From SIG607 sp036307305 (GTDB lineage: Bacteria > Bacillota > Clostridia > Oscillospirales > Acutalibacteraceae): a stretch of 18,743 nt of DNA. Of this stretch, positions 1 through 7,181 are shown in pieces. Both the position numbers and the translations under genes were made by a program. Every line of letters begins with the position of its first letter. The stretch's first letter is position 1. The notes beneath the pieces are model-generated. The model did not search any database. It worked only from the letters and a program-made list of their open reading frames with translations, and was not told the DNA's origin. The stretch is from NCBI GenBank assembly GCA_036307305.1, contig JAXJXV010000019.1, forward strand, positions 1-18,743, written 5' to 3'.

Positions 1-122
1 AGATTAGATATCCCATAGCATAAGCTAGTAAGGTCCCCGGAAGACTACCGGGTTGATAGGCACCAAGTCTAAAGGCAGTGATGTCTGAGCTAGGGTGTAC
101 TAATAGACCGAGGGCTTGACCT
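1..122 (+). rRNA. 23S ribosomal RNA, 3' end (partial)
   Basis: The first 120 or so bases match the conserved 3' terminal part of bacterial 23S rRNA: a GGTCCCCGGAAGACTACCGG segment, then GGTTGATAGGC, then ACTAATAGACCGAGGGCTTG just before the mature end. The 5' part lies outside the window. The exact 3' end is placed by analogy with other bacterial 23S genes and could be off by a few bases. The next stretch (about 122-173) resembles the usual post-23S processing spacer of Clostridia. No 5S gene follows before the terminator. Confidence 0.95.
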
Positions 123-173
123 ATATTTCGATTCTCACGCAATCTACTTTGTTCAGTTTTGAAGGTGTGAACC

Positions 174-210
174 AAAAGCAGTCACAGAAGTGACTGCTTT
201 TTTCTTTTCT
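174..210 (+). terminator. Intrinsic terminator of the rRNA operon
   Basis: A 12-bp perfect stem (AAAAGCAGTCAC at 174-185, GTGACTGCTTTT at 190-201) with an AGAA loop is followed by a T-rich tail (TTTCTTTTCTT). It lies about 50 bases past the 23S 3' end and so closes the rRNA operon without an intervening 5S gene. Confidence 0.9.
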
Positions 211-223
211 TACAGTATTGTGA

Positions 224-252
224 TTGAAAAATATCTATAGATATGATATACT
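224..252 (+). promoter_or_regulatory. Sigma-A-type promoter with a palindrome in the spacer
   Basis: TTGAAA at 224-229 and TATACT at 247-252 are separated by exactly 17 bases, a good housekeeping promoter. The spacer contains the perfect 14-bp palindrome ATATCTATAGATAT at 231-244, which could be a repressor site, although AT-rich palindromes also occur by chance. The likely transcript starts near 259 and serves the lipoprotein-hemolysin III-HAD-GDSL operon. Confidence 0.65.
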
Positions 253-284
253 GTTTTGGTAATAAATAAAAAAGGAATTTGATT

Positions 285-1124
285 ATGAAAAAACTTATTG
301 CATTTTTGCTTATATTTGTGCTTATCTTTACTTTTGTTGGCTGTAAGGATGATGAACTTCTTGAAAATGAAGAGGTTCTGTTTGATATTAATTCATCTCA
401 GCCTGTGGATTCTTCTTCGCAGGAAGGGGACAATTCATTGGTCGCTTCGTCTGAGGCAACTGAGTCTACCGACGGTACAGAAACCGACTCATCTGCGGTT
501 TCTGAAAATAATTCTTCAACCGTTTCTTCTGCAACTACTGAAGAAACGTCTGAGGAAGAAAAATTTGATACGGGTATGCAGCTTGTTCAGTCAGGGGGAA
601 TTTATTTCCCTGATATAAACGAAACCTATAAATATGCTGCTGAAATCTACCGCGATATCGTAAACAGTACCTTTTCTTATGATGAGGATTTAGGTGTTTA
701 CGAAATTGAAAAGGACGGCTCTGTGGGCAATTATTGGCGTGTTAACGACTCTCGCTTTGATTCTGTAGCAGAGCTTGAAGAATACCTTGACGCCTTTTTT
801 ACTAAGGAATGTCAGGAAACCTTTTACGAGCCTTCCAGATTTATAGATTATAACGGTCATCTTTATGCTGTTGTGGGTGTTGTTGCTACAGACCCCACCT
901 ATGCAGGTTGTTCCTTTAAGCTAACTAAACAGACCACGAAACGTATTTTCTTTGAATGTACCGGTTATTATCTTAAATCCTACGACGATATTGACCCCAG
1001 TCAGCCGCTTTTGACTGCTGCTCCTGAGAATCTCGATAAATATAATACAAGAACGGTGTCCTTTGTATTACAGGCGACCGAGGACGGTATGAGTTGGCAG
1101 TTCACACAATTCGGACTAGTATAA
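285..1124 (+). CDS. Putative lipoprotein of unknown function with Ser/Thr/Glu-rich linker
   Basis: The ATG at 285 has an AAAGGA ribosome site at 271-276; an in-frame TTG at 279 sits too close to that site. The 279-residue product begins with a type II signal peptide: MKK, a hydrophobic core, then FVGC with the lipidated cysteine at residue 20. It should be exported and anchored to the outer face of the membrane. Residues about 25-95 are low complexity and rich in Ser, Thr and Glu, like a wall-spanning linker. The remainder, from about residue 100, is a folded-looking domain with many aromatic residues that I cannot assign to a family. Its TAA overlaps the next gene's ATG (TAATG), so it heads an operon with the hemolysin III-like gene. 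The lipoprotein call is firm; the function is unknown. Confidence 0.85.
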   Translation: MKKLIAFLLIFVLIFTFVGCKDDELLENEEVLFDINSSQPVDSSSQEGDNSLVASSEATESTDGTETDSSAVSENNSSTVSSATTEETSEEEKFDTGMQLVQSGGIYFPDINETYKYAAEIYRDIVNSTFSYDEDLGVYEIEKDGSVGNYWRVNDSRFDSVAELEEYLDAFFTKECQETFYEPSRFIDYNGHLYAVVGVVATDPTYAGCSFKLTKQTTKRIFFECTGYYLKSYDDIDPSQPLLTAAPENLDKYNTRTVSFVLQATEDGMSWQFTQFGLV

Positions 1125-1795
1125 TGAAGAGAATAAAGCTTAAAGACAGAATCTTGCCCAGCTATACTAAGGGTGAAGAAATATTCAATATGGTTACCCA
1201 TATCGTAGGCGGCGCACTTGCAGTAATTTATCTTGTTGTAGCGCTCCTTATAGGCACATTTAAGGGCAACCCTTGGGCAATAGTTTCAGGTGCAATTTAC
1301 GGCGTATCCACTGTAACGCTTTTTGCAATGTCAAGCGTTTATCACGGACTTCGCTCATCTGTTGCTAAAAAGGTTTTTCAGGTTCTTGACCACTGCACTA
1401 TATATTTTATGATAGCAGGAACATATACCCCTATAACTATAGGCTGTATGAGAGAAAAGTATCCTGTTTTAGCCTGGATAATCTTTGGCGTTGTATGGGG
1501 ACTTGCAGCACTTGGAATTACACTTACCGCCATAGATATAAAAAAACACGAAAAGTTCGCTATGATGTGCTATCTTGTTATGGGCTGGTGTATTGTTGTG
1601 CCTTTAAGACAAACGGTTGACAGTATAGGTGTAGGCGGAATTTTATGGATGCTTACAGGCGGAATACTGTATACTATCGGCGCGGTGCTTTACAGAATCG
1701 GCGTAAGGAAAAAATATATCCATTCGGTGTTCCATATATTTGTGGATTTGGCGAGTGTAGCGCAGTTTGTGGGGATTGTACTATATGTGCTGTAA
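1124..1795 (+). CDS. Hemolysin III / PAQR family membrane protein
   Basis: The 223-residue protein is almost entirely hydrophobic, with about seven predicted membrane segments, as in the bacterial hemolysin III (YqfA/YplQ, COG1272) branch of the PAQR superfamily. The family's metal-site residues are visible: SSVYH with His74 after the second segment, DH at 89-90, and a C-terminal His200-xxx-His204 followed by Asp208. PAQR relatives are thought to be zinc-dependent hydrolases acting on lipid amides; the name hemolysin comes from one Bacillus protein and does not imply virulence here. The start at 1124 is chosen because it overlaps the preceding stop as TAATG, which suggests translational coupling. 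No strong Shine-Dalgarno site is visible. The 3' end overlaps the HAD gene by 11 bases. Confidence 0.92.
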   Translation: MKRIKLKDRILPSYTKGEEIFNMVTHIVGGALAVIYLVVALLIGTFKGNPWAIVSGAIYGVSTVTLFAMSSVYHGLRSSVAKKVFQVLDHCTIYFMIAGTYTPITIGCMREKYPVLAWIIFGVVWGLAALGITLTAIDIKKHEKFAMMCYLVMGWCIVVPLRQTVDSIGVGGILWMLTGGILYTIGAVLYRIGVRKKYIHSVFHIFVDLASVAQFVGIVLYVL

Positions 1796-2441
1796 AACTT
1801 TTGAAACCATACTTTTTGACCTTGACGGAACCCTCACTGACCCCAGTGTCGGTATAACGAATTCCGTTGCATATTCACTTTTATATTATGGTATAAAAGT
1901 TGAAGATAAGCGTACTCTTGAGTGTTTTATTGGTCCGCCGCTTTTTGCTTCTTTTGAGAAATTTTACGGCTTTTCTAAGGAAAAGGCTATTGAAGCTGTT
2001 GAAAAATACCGTGAGTATTTCCGTGATAAAGGTATTTTCGAAAACAGGCTTTACGACGGCACTGTAGAGCTGTTAAAAGAACTTAAAGAAAAAGGTAAGA
2101 AAATCGTTCTTGCTACCTCAAAACCTGAGATTTTTGCCCTGAGAATACTTGAATATTTCCATTTGTATGAGTATTTTGATATTGTTGTAGGCTCTACTCT
2201 TGACGGTTCTCTTATAAATAAAGAAGATATTATAAGAGTTGCTCTTAGTAAGCTATCAGGTGCAGACAGGGGAAAATGCATTATGATAGGCGACAGAAGT
2301 CACGATATTATAGGCGCCAGACGAAACGGAATAAAATCCATCGGAGTTCTTTACGGCTTTGGAAGCAGGGAAGAACTGTCTGCGCAAAAGCCTGACTATC
2401 TGGCAGAAAACTTTGAAGAAATTAAAAAAATAATTATATGA
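1785..2441 (+). CDS. HAD-superfamily hydrolase, phosphoglycolate phosphatase-like
   Basis: The 218-residue protein has all HAD motifs: motif I DLDGT with nucleophile Asp12 and Asp14, motif II LATSK with Thr111/Ser112, and motif IV GDRSHD with Asp170 and Asp174 for magnesium. A small helical cap lies between residues 18 and 90, as in subfamily IA enzymes such as phosphoglycolate phosphatase (Gph), PpaX and 5'-nucleotidase-like relatives. It should dephosphorylate a small cytosolic phosphometabolite; the substrate cannot be told from sequence. The ATG at 1785 is preferred over the upstream TTG at 1767 because GGGGA at 1771-1775 is correctly spaced and the DLDGT strand then starts at the usual distance from the N-terminus. 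It overlaps the hemolysin III-like gene by 11 bases. Confidence 0.92.
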   Translation: MCCKTFETILFDLDGTLTDPSVGITNSVAYSLLYYGIKVEDKRTLECFIGPPLFASFEKFYGFSKEKAIEAVEKYREYFRDKGIFENRLYDGTVELLKELKEKGKKIVLATSKPEIFALRILEYFHLYEYFDIVVGSTLDGSLINKEDIIRVALSKLSGADRGKCIMIGDRSHDIIGARRNGIKSIGVLYGFGSREELSAQKPDYLAENFEEIKKIII

Positions 2442-2451
2442 GGAGATTGTT

Positions 2452-3045
2452 ATGAAAAAAGCGATATTACTTGGTGACTCCATTCGCGAATGGTACACCC
2501 TTAACGTTGCAGAGGAACTAAAGGGAAAGGTAGAGGTAATTTGGCAACCTGGGGATAACGGACGTTTTGCGGCGTATTCATACGCTCAGTTGTCCGGACT
2601 TTTAAAGGAACACGGCAAGGTTGATATAGTTCATTTTAATACGGGATACTGGGATATGAATACCGTTCCGTTTTTGAATGAAAATGTATTCCCAACTGAT
2701 GAATATACTTATTATTTAAGAAAAATAATACGTCTTTCCCGCGCTGCAGGCGCAAAGGTGGTGTTTGCTACCACAACGCCGTTGCCCGGAAAGGTACAGG
2801 CAAAGGATAACACAGGAACCGACGTTGACTTTTCTTTCGAAGATGATTTGGTGCTTAAATATAATGAAGCAGCTCTTGAGCTGATGAAAGAGGAAAACGT
2901 TCCTGTAAATGATCTTTATGCCATTTGCAAAAAGCATGAGAATTATTATAAATGTGAAGATAATCTTCATCATTCCGCAGAGGGCAATGCGGTGCTTGGT
3001 ATGGCTGTAGCCGATTTCATTTTAAAAGAACTTGGTATGGAATAA
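2452..3045 (+). CDS. SGNH/GDSL-family hydrolase
   Basis: The 197-residue protein starts with MKKAILLGDS, where Ser10 in the GDS block is the expected nucleophile. Asn63/Gly65 in HFNTGYWD fit the oxyanion-hole blocks, and Asp170-xx-His173 in DNLHHSAEG completes the triad. SGNH hydrolases are esterases/lipases that often deacetylate sugars or lipids. There is no signal peptide, so it is probably cytosolic. A strong AGGAG site at 2440-2444 precedes the ATG, only 10 bases after the HAD gene. It is the last gene of the lipoprotein operon, followed by a terminator. The substrate is unknown; acetylated carbohydrate is a common one in this family. Confidence 0.88.
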   Translation: MKKAILLGDSIREWYTLNVAEELKGKVEVIWQPGDNGRFAAYSYAQLSGLLKEHGKVDIVHFNTGYWDMNTVPFLNENVFPTDEYTYYLRKIIRLSRAAGAKVVFATTTPLPGKVQAKDNTGTDVDFSFEDDLVLKYNEAALELMKEENVPVNDLYAICKKHENYYKCEDNLHHSAEGNAVLGMAVADFILKELGME

Positions 3046-3085
3046 AAAAAGCTTGAGTTTACTTTAGTAAACTCAAGTTTTTTCT
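3046..3085. terminator. Bidirectional intrinsic terminator between convergent operons
   Basis: An 11-bp perfect stem (CTTGAGTTTAC at 3052-3062, GTAAACTCAAG at 3067-3077) with a TTTA loop is flanked by a run of A on the left and TTTTTT on the right. It can therefore stop transcription from both the plus-strand GDSL hydrolase gene and the minus-strand gpsA-like gene. Confidence 0.92.
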
Positions 3086-4042
3086 TTAGAATTCTTTAGT
3101 AAGACGGCGGGAAAATAACTCGTCAAGCGCCTTTCTTGGTTCTTTGCCATTATAGAGTATATCATACACCGTACTGCAAATAGGAAGTTCAACCTTATCT
3201 TTTTCTGCCATATCCATAAGAGCCTGTACTGTATAATAACCTTCCGCAAGACTTTCGTATTTTTCTTTCTTAATAAAGCTTTCGCCGTATTGTCGGTTGT
3301 GGCTGTACTTTGAGAATACCGTAGCCTCGTAATCGCCCAAATGACAAAGACCATAGGCACTCATTTCATTTCCGCCTTCTGCCTTTATTAGACGGGCAAT
3401 TTCTCTTGTGCCTCGCGCCATAAGGGCTCCTTTCAAAGAGGAAAGCCCAATTCCGTCAAGCATACCTGCCGCTATACCGATTACGTTTTTAGCAGCAGCA
3501 CCGATTTCGTTACCAATAAGGTCGGTGCCGAAATAAAAACGAATGAGATTGCCCGAAAGCTCATCAATGAGTAAGTCTTTTACGTCGTCATGGTTGCTGT
3601 CAATTACCATACAGTTAGGAATACCGTGGTAAAATTCCTGTACGTGACCGGGGCCTATCCATACCGCTACTTTGTTAGAGGGGTCGGTACTGTCTTCTGC
3701 TATCTGACTTAACCTTCTGCCTGTGGAAATTTCAATACCCTTCATACATAAAACGAATATTTTGTCTTTTAGATTAAGTTCACTAAGCTGGTTGAATAAA
3801 TCCTGAAGGCGTTGAGATGGTATTGATATTATAATAACCTCAGAAGTTTTTACACAGGAAATGTCGGTGGTGACGTTAACTGACTGCGGAAGCTCTAAAA
3901 GGCCGTTTTTGCGGTCTTTTAAAAAGCCTTCAATTTCGGGTGTCCCCTTAATGCCGTAGAGAGTGACGTCGTGACCGAGAGAGTCTACGTACCAGGTTAT
4001 AAGTGAACCCCATCTTCCAGGGCCGATTACAGTTATTTTCAT
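3086..4042 (-). CDS. gpsA: NAD(P)-dependent glycerol-3-phosphate dehydrogenase, divergent GpsA
   Basis: The 318-residue protein has the GpsA signature: a Rossmann motif GPGRWG at residues 7-12, a CMKGIE segment with Lys101, the catalytic Lys185 in GAAAKNVIGIAAG, Asp237 in LGDYEAT, and the phosphate-binding SHNRQYGE with Asn249/Arg250. It should reduce dihydroxyacetone phosphate to sn-glycerol 3-phosphate, the backbone of membrane phospholipids. It is slightly shorter than typical GpsA (about 330-340 residues), and the usual GPSFAEE segment reads GPGHVQEF, so it belongs to a divergent branch. An AAGGAG site sits 8 bases before the ATG, inside the end of the upstream MATE gene, and the two genes are 2 bases apart. 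It could be a secondary paralog rather than the main cellular enzyme. Confidence 0.88.
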   Translation of the reverse strand: MKITVIGPGRWGSLITWYVDSLGHDVTLYGIKGTPEIEGFLKDRKNGLLELPQSVNVTTDISCVKTSEVIIISIPSQRLQDLFNQLSELNLKDKIFVLCMKGIEISTGRRLSQIAEDSTDPSNKVAVWIGPGHVQEFYHGIPNCMVIDSNHDDVKDLLIDELSGNLIRFYFGTDLIGNEIGAAAKNVIGIAAGMLDGIGLSSLKGALMARGTREIARLIKAEGGNEMSAYGLCHLGDYEATVFSKYSHNRQYGESFIKKEKYESLAEGYYTVQALMDMAEKDKVELPICSTVYDILYNGKEPRKALDELFSRRLTKEF

Positions 4043-4044
4043 TT

Positions 4045-5406
4045 TTAATTCTCCTTTTCTCTATCTAAATGTTTAATAACAAAAATCGCAGTAGGAATAG
4101 CGCAACAGGCTGTCAGCAGGTCTGCCGTCATTTGAACAATGCTAAGCCCTTGAATTGAAAAACAAAGAGGAAGAACAATAACCAGAGGAATAAAGAATAT
4201 TCCCTGACGGGCTGTTGCGAGGAAGGTAGCGCGACCTACCATTCCTAAATTCTGAGTAATCATATTTCCCATAATAATGATACCAAAGAATGGGAAAGAA
4301 ACACACTGGAATCTCAGAAGCGTAGTACCAAAGGATAATACCTCAGGGTCGTTTCTGAAAAGTCCGATAAGCTGCGGTGCGAAAATAAAGCCTAAAATCG
4401 ACATAAACGTCAAAAAGATAGTGCTGACCTTAATACAGAATATAAAACCCTTTTTTACACGGCCATACAGACCTGCACCGAAATTAAACCCGCAAAATGG
4501 CTGAAAACCCTGACCGAAGCCTATTACGGCAGAATTGGCGAACATAGTCAGCCGATTAACTATGGAGATTGAGGCAATTACGAAATCACCGTAAACCCCT
4601 GCAACGTTATTGAGAATTATAGCGGCAATACTTGCTATTGACTGTCTGCAAAGGGAAGGCAGACCGCATTTGGTGATTTCCTTTAAATAAACTAATTTAA
4701 AGGAAAAACGGGAAATTTTAATTCTTAAATTATTACCTTTAGTTGTACCGATAAGCAGTAGAATAAAGGAAAAAATCTGACTTATAACGGTGGCAATAGC
4801 GGCGCCTGCCGTTTCCAGCTTTAAAGTAAAAATAAAAATGGGGTCAAGGATTATATTAAGTATACCGCCTAAAACAAGACCTATCATAGCGTAAACGGCG
4901 TTACCCTGAAAACGAAGCTGATTGTTTATAACAAAGGAAGAAATTATAAAGGGTGCGCCAAGGAGAATGTATTTAAGATACTCTGTGGCGTAGGAGAGTA
5001 TTGTGGGTGTAGAACCGAGAATAAGCGCCAAGGGTTTAATGAAAATTATGCCCAGTACGGTTATAACAATTCCCGCAAAGAAAGAGTAGAAAAAGCCTGT
5101 GGCGGTCATAGTTTCGGCTTCGCGGATTTCTTGTTTTCCAAGAGCGCGGGAAATAAAGTTGCCTGAGCCCTGACCAAAGAAAAAGCCTACTGACTGAATA
5201 AGCGCCATAAGGGAAAAAACCACGCCTACTGCGGCGGTTGCGCTAACATTATCTATTTTACTTACAAAGTATGTATCGGCCGTATTATACAAAGCGGTTA
5301 CAAGCATACTTATAACGGTTGGAACAGCCATTTTCATAATAAGCTTTTCGGGCTTTTGCTGTGTCATTTGCGTAAATTTATTATTAGAACTTTTCAAAAC
5401 CAACAT
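4045..5406 (-). CDS. MATE-family multidrug/Na+ (or H+) antiporter
   Basis: A membrane protein of 453 residues with about twelve hydrophobic segments in two similar halves. The N-terminal part reads LIMKMAVPTVISMLVTALYN followed by TADTYFVSKI, the usual start of MATE proteins related to NorM/MepA. These pumps export cationic drugs or metabolites using sodium or proton gradients. The ATG at 5406 (MLVLKSSNN) is chosen because the longer reading frame would begin upstream of the predicted promoter. Its ribosome site is weak (AGAAAAG), and an internal Met 13 residues further in is another possible start. It is transcribed with gpsA from the promoter at 5432-5460. Nothing in the sequence identifies the exported substrate. 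Confidence 0.92.
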   Translation of the reverse strand: MLVLKSSNNKFTQMTQQKPEKLIMKMAVPTVISMLVTALYNTADTYFVSKIDNVSATAAVGVVFSLMALIQSVGFFFGQGSGNFISRALGKQEIREAETMTATGFFYSFFAGIVITVLGIIFIKPLALILGSTPTILSYATEYLKYILLGAPFIISSFVINNQLRFQGNAVYAMIGLVLGGILNIILDPIFIFTLKLETAGAAIATVISQIFSFILLLIGTTKGNNLRIKISRFSFKLVYLKEITKCGLPSLCRQSIASIAAIILNNVAGVYGDFVIASISIVNRLTMFANSAVIGFGQGFQPFCGFNFGAGLYGRVKKGFIFCIKVSTIFLTFMSILGFIFAPQLIGLFRNDPEVLSFGTTLLRFQCVSFPFFGIIIMGNMITQNLGMVGRATFLATARQGIFFIPLVIVLPLCFSIQGLSIVQMTADLLTACCAIPTAIFVIKHLDREKEN

Positions 5407-5431
5407 CTTTTCTTTTTTACTTAATAAATTT

Positions 5432-5460
5432 ATTATAACACATAATTTATGATATTGCAA
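5432..5460 (-). promoter_or_regulatory. Promoter for the MATE-gpsA operon
   Basis: Read on the minus strand, TTGCAA (5460-5455) and a perfect TATAAT (5437-5432) are 17 bases apart. The -35 hexamer is palindromic and is also the -35 of the opposite promoter. Confidence 0.7.
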
Positions 5461-5483
5461 AATAAGTATTTATATGTTATAGT
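5455..5483 (+). promoter_or_regulatory. Promoter for the GH16-isomerase operon
   Basis: TTGCAA at 5455-5460 and TATAGT at 5478-5483 are separated by 17 bases. The expected start of transcription is near 5490, about 19 bases before the GH16 start codon and just ahead of its AAAGGAGG ribosome site. The -35 element is shared with the divergent MATE promoter. Confidence 0.7.
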
Positions 5484-5508
5484 ATTTTTAATCAAAGGAG
5501 GTATTACT

Positions 5509-6384
5509 ATGGACTTTAAAAATCTGAAAGAAGAAGCAGAAAAAGGCGGCTTCCCTTATGAGAAGATGGGCAGACAGCTTGTATGGCACGATGAATTTGA
5601 TAAGGATTTTATCGACCCTGAAAAATGGGGCTTCGTACACGCTATGCAGACCTCGGATAATGAGTATGATAACAGTGAAAAATGCGCAAGAATAGAGGAC
5701 GGTAAGCTTCATTTACAGCTTCATAAGAGCGATAAAGAGGGTATGCTTGTTACACTTCCCGAAAGTGTTGCTACTATGAATACTATGAATTTTAAGTACG
5801 GTTATCTTGAAATGCGTTCTAAGATACCTTTCCGTCACGGCGCGTGGCCTGGATATTGGATGAAGAGCAATACTCCTTTTGCGAAGGCTCCCTATATGTC
5901 TGAGGTGGATATTTACGAGGTTTTCTCAAGCAAGGATACCGTTGTTTCTAATCTTCATAAATGGACTATCGGTAAACACGTGATGCTTCCGGGCGGAGAG
6001 GGTAGCTATACAAGAGCCTATAGATTTGAAAACTTCGAAAATCTTAATAACGAATTTCATACCTACGGCTTTGAGTGGGACGAAAAATATATGTCATTCT
6101 ACGTTGACGGTGAAAAGTATGCTCAGTACGGCATAACCGAAGAGGATGATTTCAGCCCTGAGGAAATGCCCGGTATGGCTTGCTTCCATGATTTTCATTA
6201 TGTTCTTTTTAATAATGAAGCCTTTACTTACGGCAGAGATTTTAAACCATACGGCTGTATGTTAGAGGAAAGCGACCCATTACCAATGGACTACTGGGTA
6301 GAATATATAAGACTTTATCAGAATCCCGAAAAAGAAGAAATAGTTTTTGCAAATGAAATAGATAAAGCAAAGGCTAAAAAATAA
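5509..6384 (+). CDS. Glycoside hydrolase family 16 protein, intracellular
   Basis: A 291-residue protein with the GH16 core: LVWHDEFD near residue 25, GYLEMRSKIPF near 98, WPGYWM near 113, then the catalytic signature EVDIYE with nucleophile Glu132, Asp134 and acid/base Glu137, and HTYGFEWDEKYMSFYVDGE further on. GH16 enzymes cleave beta-1,3/1,4 glucans or galactans by a retaining mechanism. There is no signal peptide: the ATG at 5509 has a near-perfect AAAGGAGG site, and the upstream in-frame ATG at 5449 lies before the -10 element. A cytosolic GH16 suggests action on imported oligosaccharides. It leads an operon with two sugar isomerase/epimerase-like genes beginning 12 bases after its stop. 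The family call is firm; the substrate is unknown. Confidence 0.9.
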   Translation: MDFKNLKEEAEKGGFPYEKMGRQLVWHDEFDKDFIDPEKWGFVHAMQTSDNEYDNSEKCARIEDGKLHLQLHKSDKEGMLVTLPESVATMNTMNFKYGYLEMRSKIPFRHGAWPGYWMKSNTPFAKAPYMSEVDIYEVFSSKDTVVSNLHKWTIGKHVMLPGGEGSYTRAYRFENFENLNNEFHTYGFEWDEKYMSFYVDGEKYAQYGITEEDDFSPEEMPGMACFHDFHYVLFNNEAFTYGRDFKPYGCMLEESDPLPMDYWVEYIRLYQNPEKEEIVFANEIDKAKAKK

Positions 6385-6396
6385 AGGAGAATTGCT

Positions 6397-7164
6397 ATGA
6401 ATAAGGAATTATCAATACAGGTGTTCAGTGTAAGAGATAAAATGAGCAATGCAGAGGAAACCAAAGAAACCTTTAAGGCTTTAGCATCTTACGGATTTAA
6501 GGGTATTCAAACAGCGGGAGCTTGTGAGTGGGGCTATGAAAATTACGCTGCCGCCGCAAAAGAGGCAGGACTTAAAATAATCGGCACTCATCTCGGCATT
6601 GATTTGTTTGAGGATATTGACGAAACACTTCGTATACATAATCTTTTCGAAACGAAATATGCAGGTGTTGGCGGTATGCCTGGTCTTTGGTCGGCAGATT
6701 TTTGTGAGCAGACCGTTACCGATTTTATTGAAAAGGCTAATGCTGTAGCAGAAAATTTTGAAAAGAACGGTCTTGAATTCACGTATCATCATCACGAACG
6801 TGAGTTTGCTAAAATTGGTAATGAAACTATAATGGAAATTCTTGTTCGTGAGCTACATAAAAACACTTCTTTCGTGCTTGATACATATTGGCTTCAGGCA
6901 GGCGGCGTAAATATCTTAGAGTGGCTTAAGAAATTAGAGGGCAGAGTTAAAATTCTTCACCTTAAGGATTTTGTCGTTCCCTTTGGTAAGGGCGGTTATA
7001 CTATTACCGAATTGGGAAGCGGTAACATCAATTTTAAAGAAGTAATTAAAGCGGCTGAGGCTACGGGAGTTGAGCATCTTTGCTATGAACAGGATAATGC
7101 TGTAAACGGCGATTCTCTTGCAAGTGCAAAACAGTCTGCTGAATATTTCTATTCAATTATATAG
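6397..7164 (+). CDS. Sugar phosphate isomerase/epimerase-like TIM-barrel protein (copy 1)
   Basis: The 255-residue protein belongs to the xylose isomerase-like TIM-barrel/AP endonuclease 2 superfamily (PF01261 type). Visible metal- and substrate-site candidates are FTYHHHEREF, VLDTYW, ILHLKD and CYEQDN, which contribute the Glu, Asp, His and Glu ligands typical of this fold. Members include inosose dehydratases, IolI-like isomerases and ketose 3-epimerases. The reaction here is probably isomerisation or epimerisation of a sugar, sugar phosphate or inositol derivative, but it cannot be fixed. An AAAGGAG site precedes the ATG. It sits between GH16 and its paralog, to which it is about two-thirds identical by eye, so the products may act together on sugars released by GH16. 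Confidence 0.9.
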   Translation: MNKELSIQVFSVRDKMSNAEETKETFKALASYGFKGIQTAGACEWGYENYAAAAKEAGLKIIGTHLGIDLFEDIDETLRIHNLFETKYAGVGGMPGLWSADFCEQTVTDFIEKANAVAENFEKNGLEFTYHHHEREFAKIGNETIMEILVRELHKNTSFVLDTYWLQAGGVNILEWLKKLEGRVKILHLKDFVVPFGKGGYTITELGSGNINFKEVIKAAEATGVEHLCYEQDNAVNGDSLASAKQSAEYFYSII

Positions 7165-7181
7165 TACAGGGAGGCACTATT

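Noticed and set aside
5449..5508. In-frame upstream extension of GH16 from ATG 5449 with a hydrophobic stretch that could pass for a signal peptide
   Set aside because: The ATG at 5449 lies upstream of the predicted -35 and -10 elements, the extension has no ribosome site, and a near-perfect AAAGGAGG precedes the ATG at 5509.
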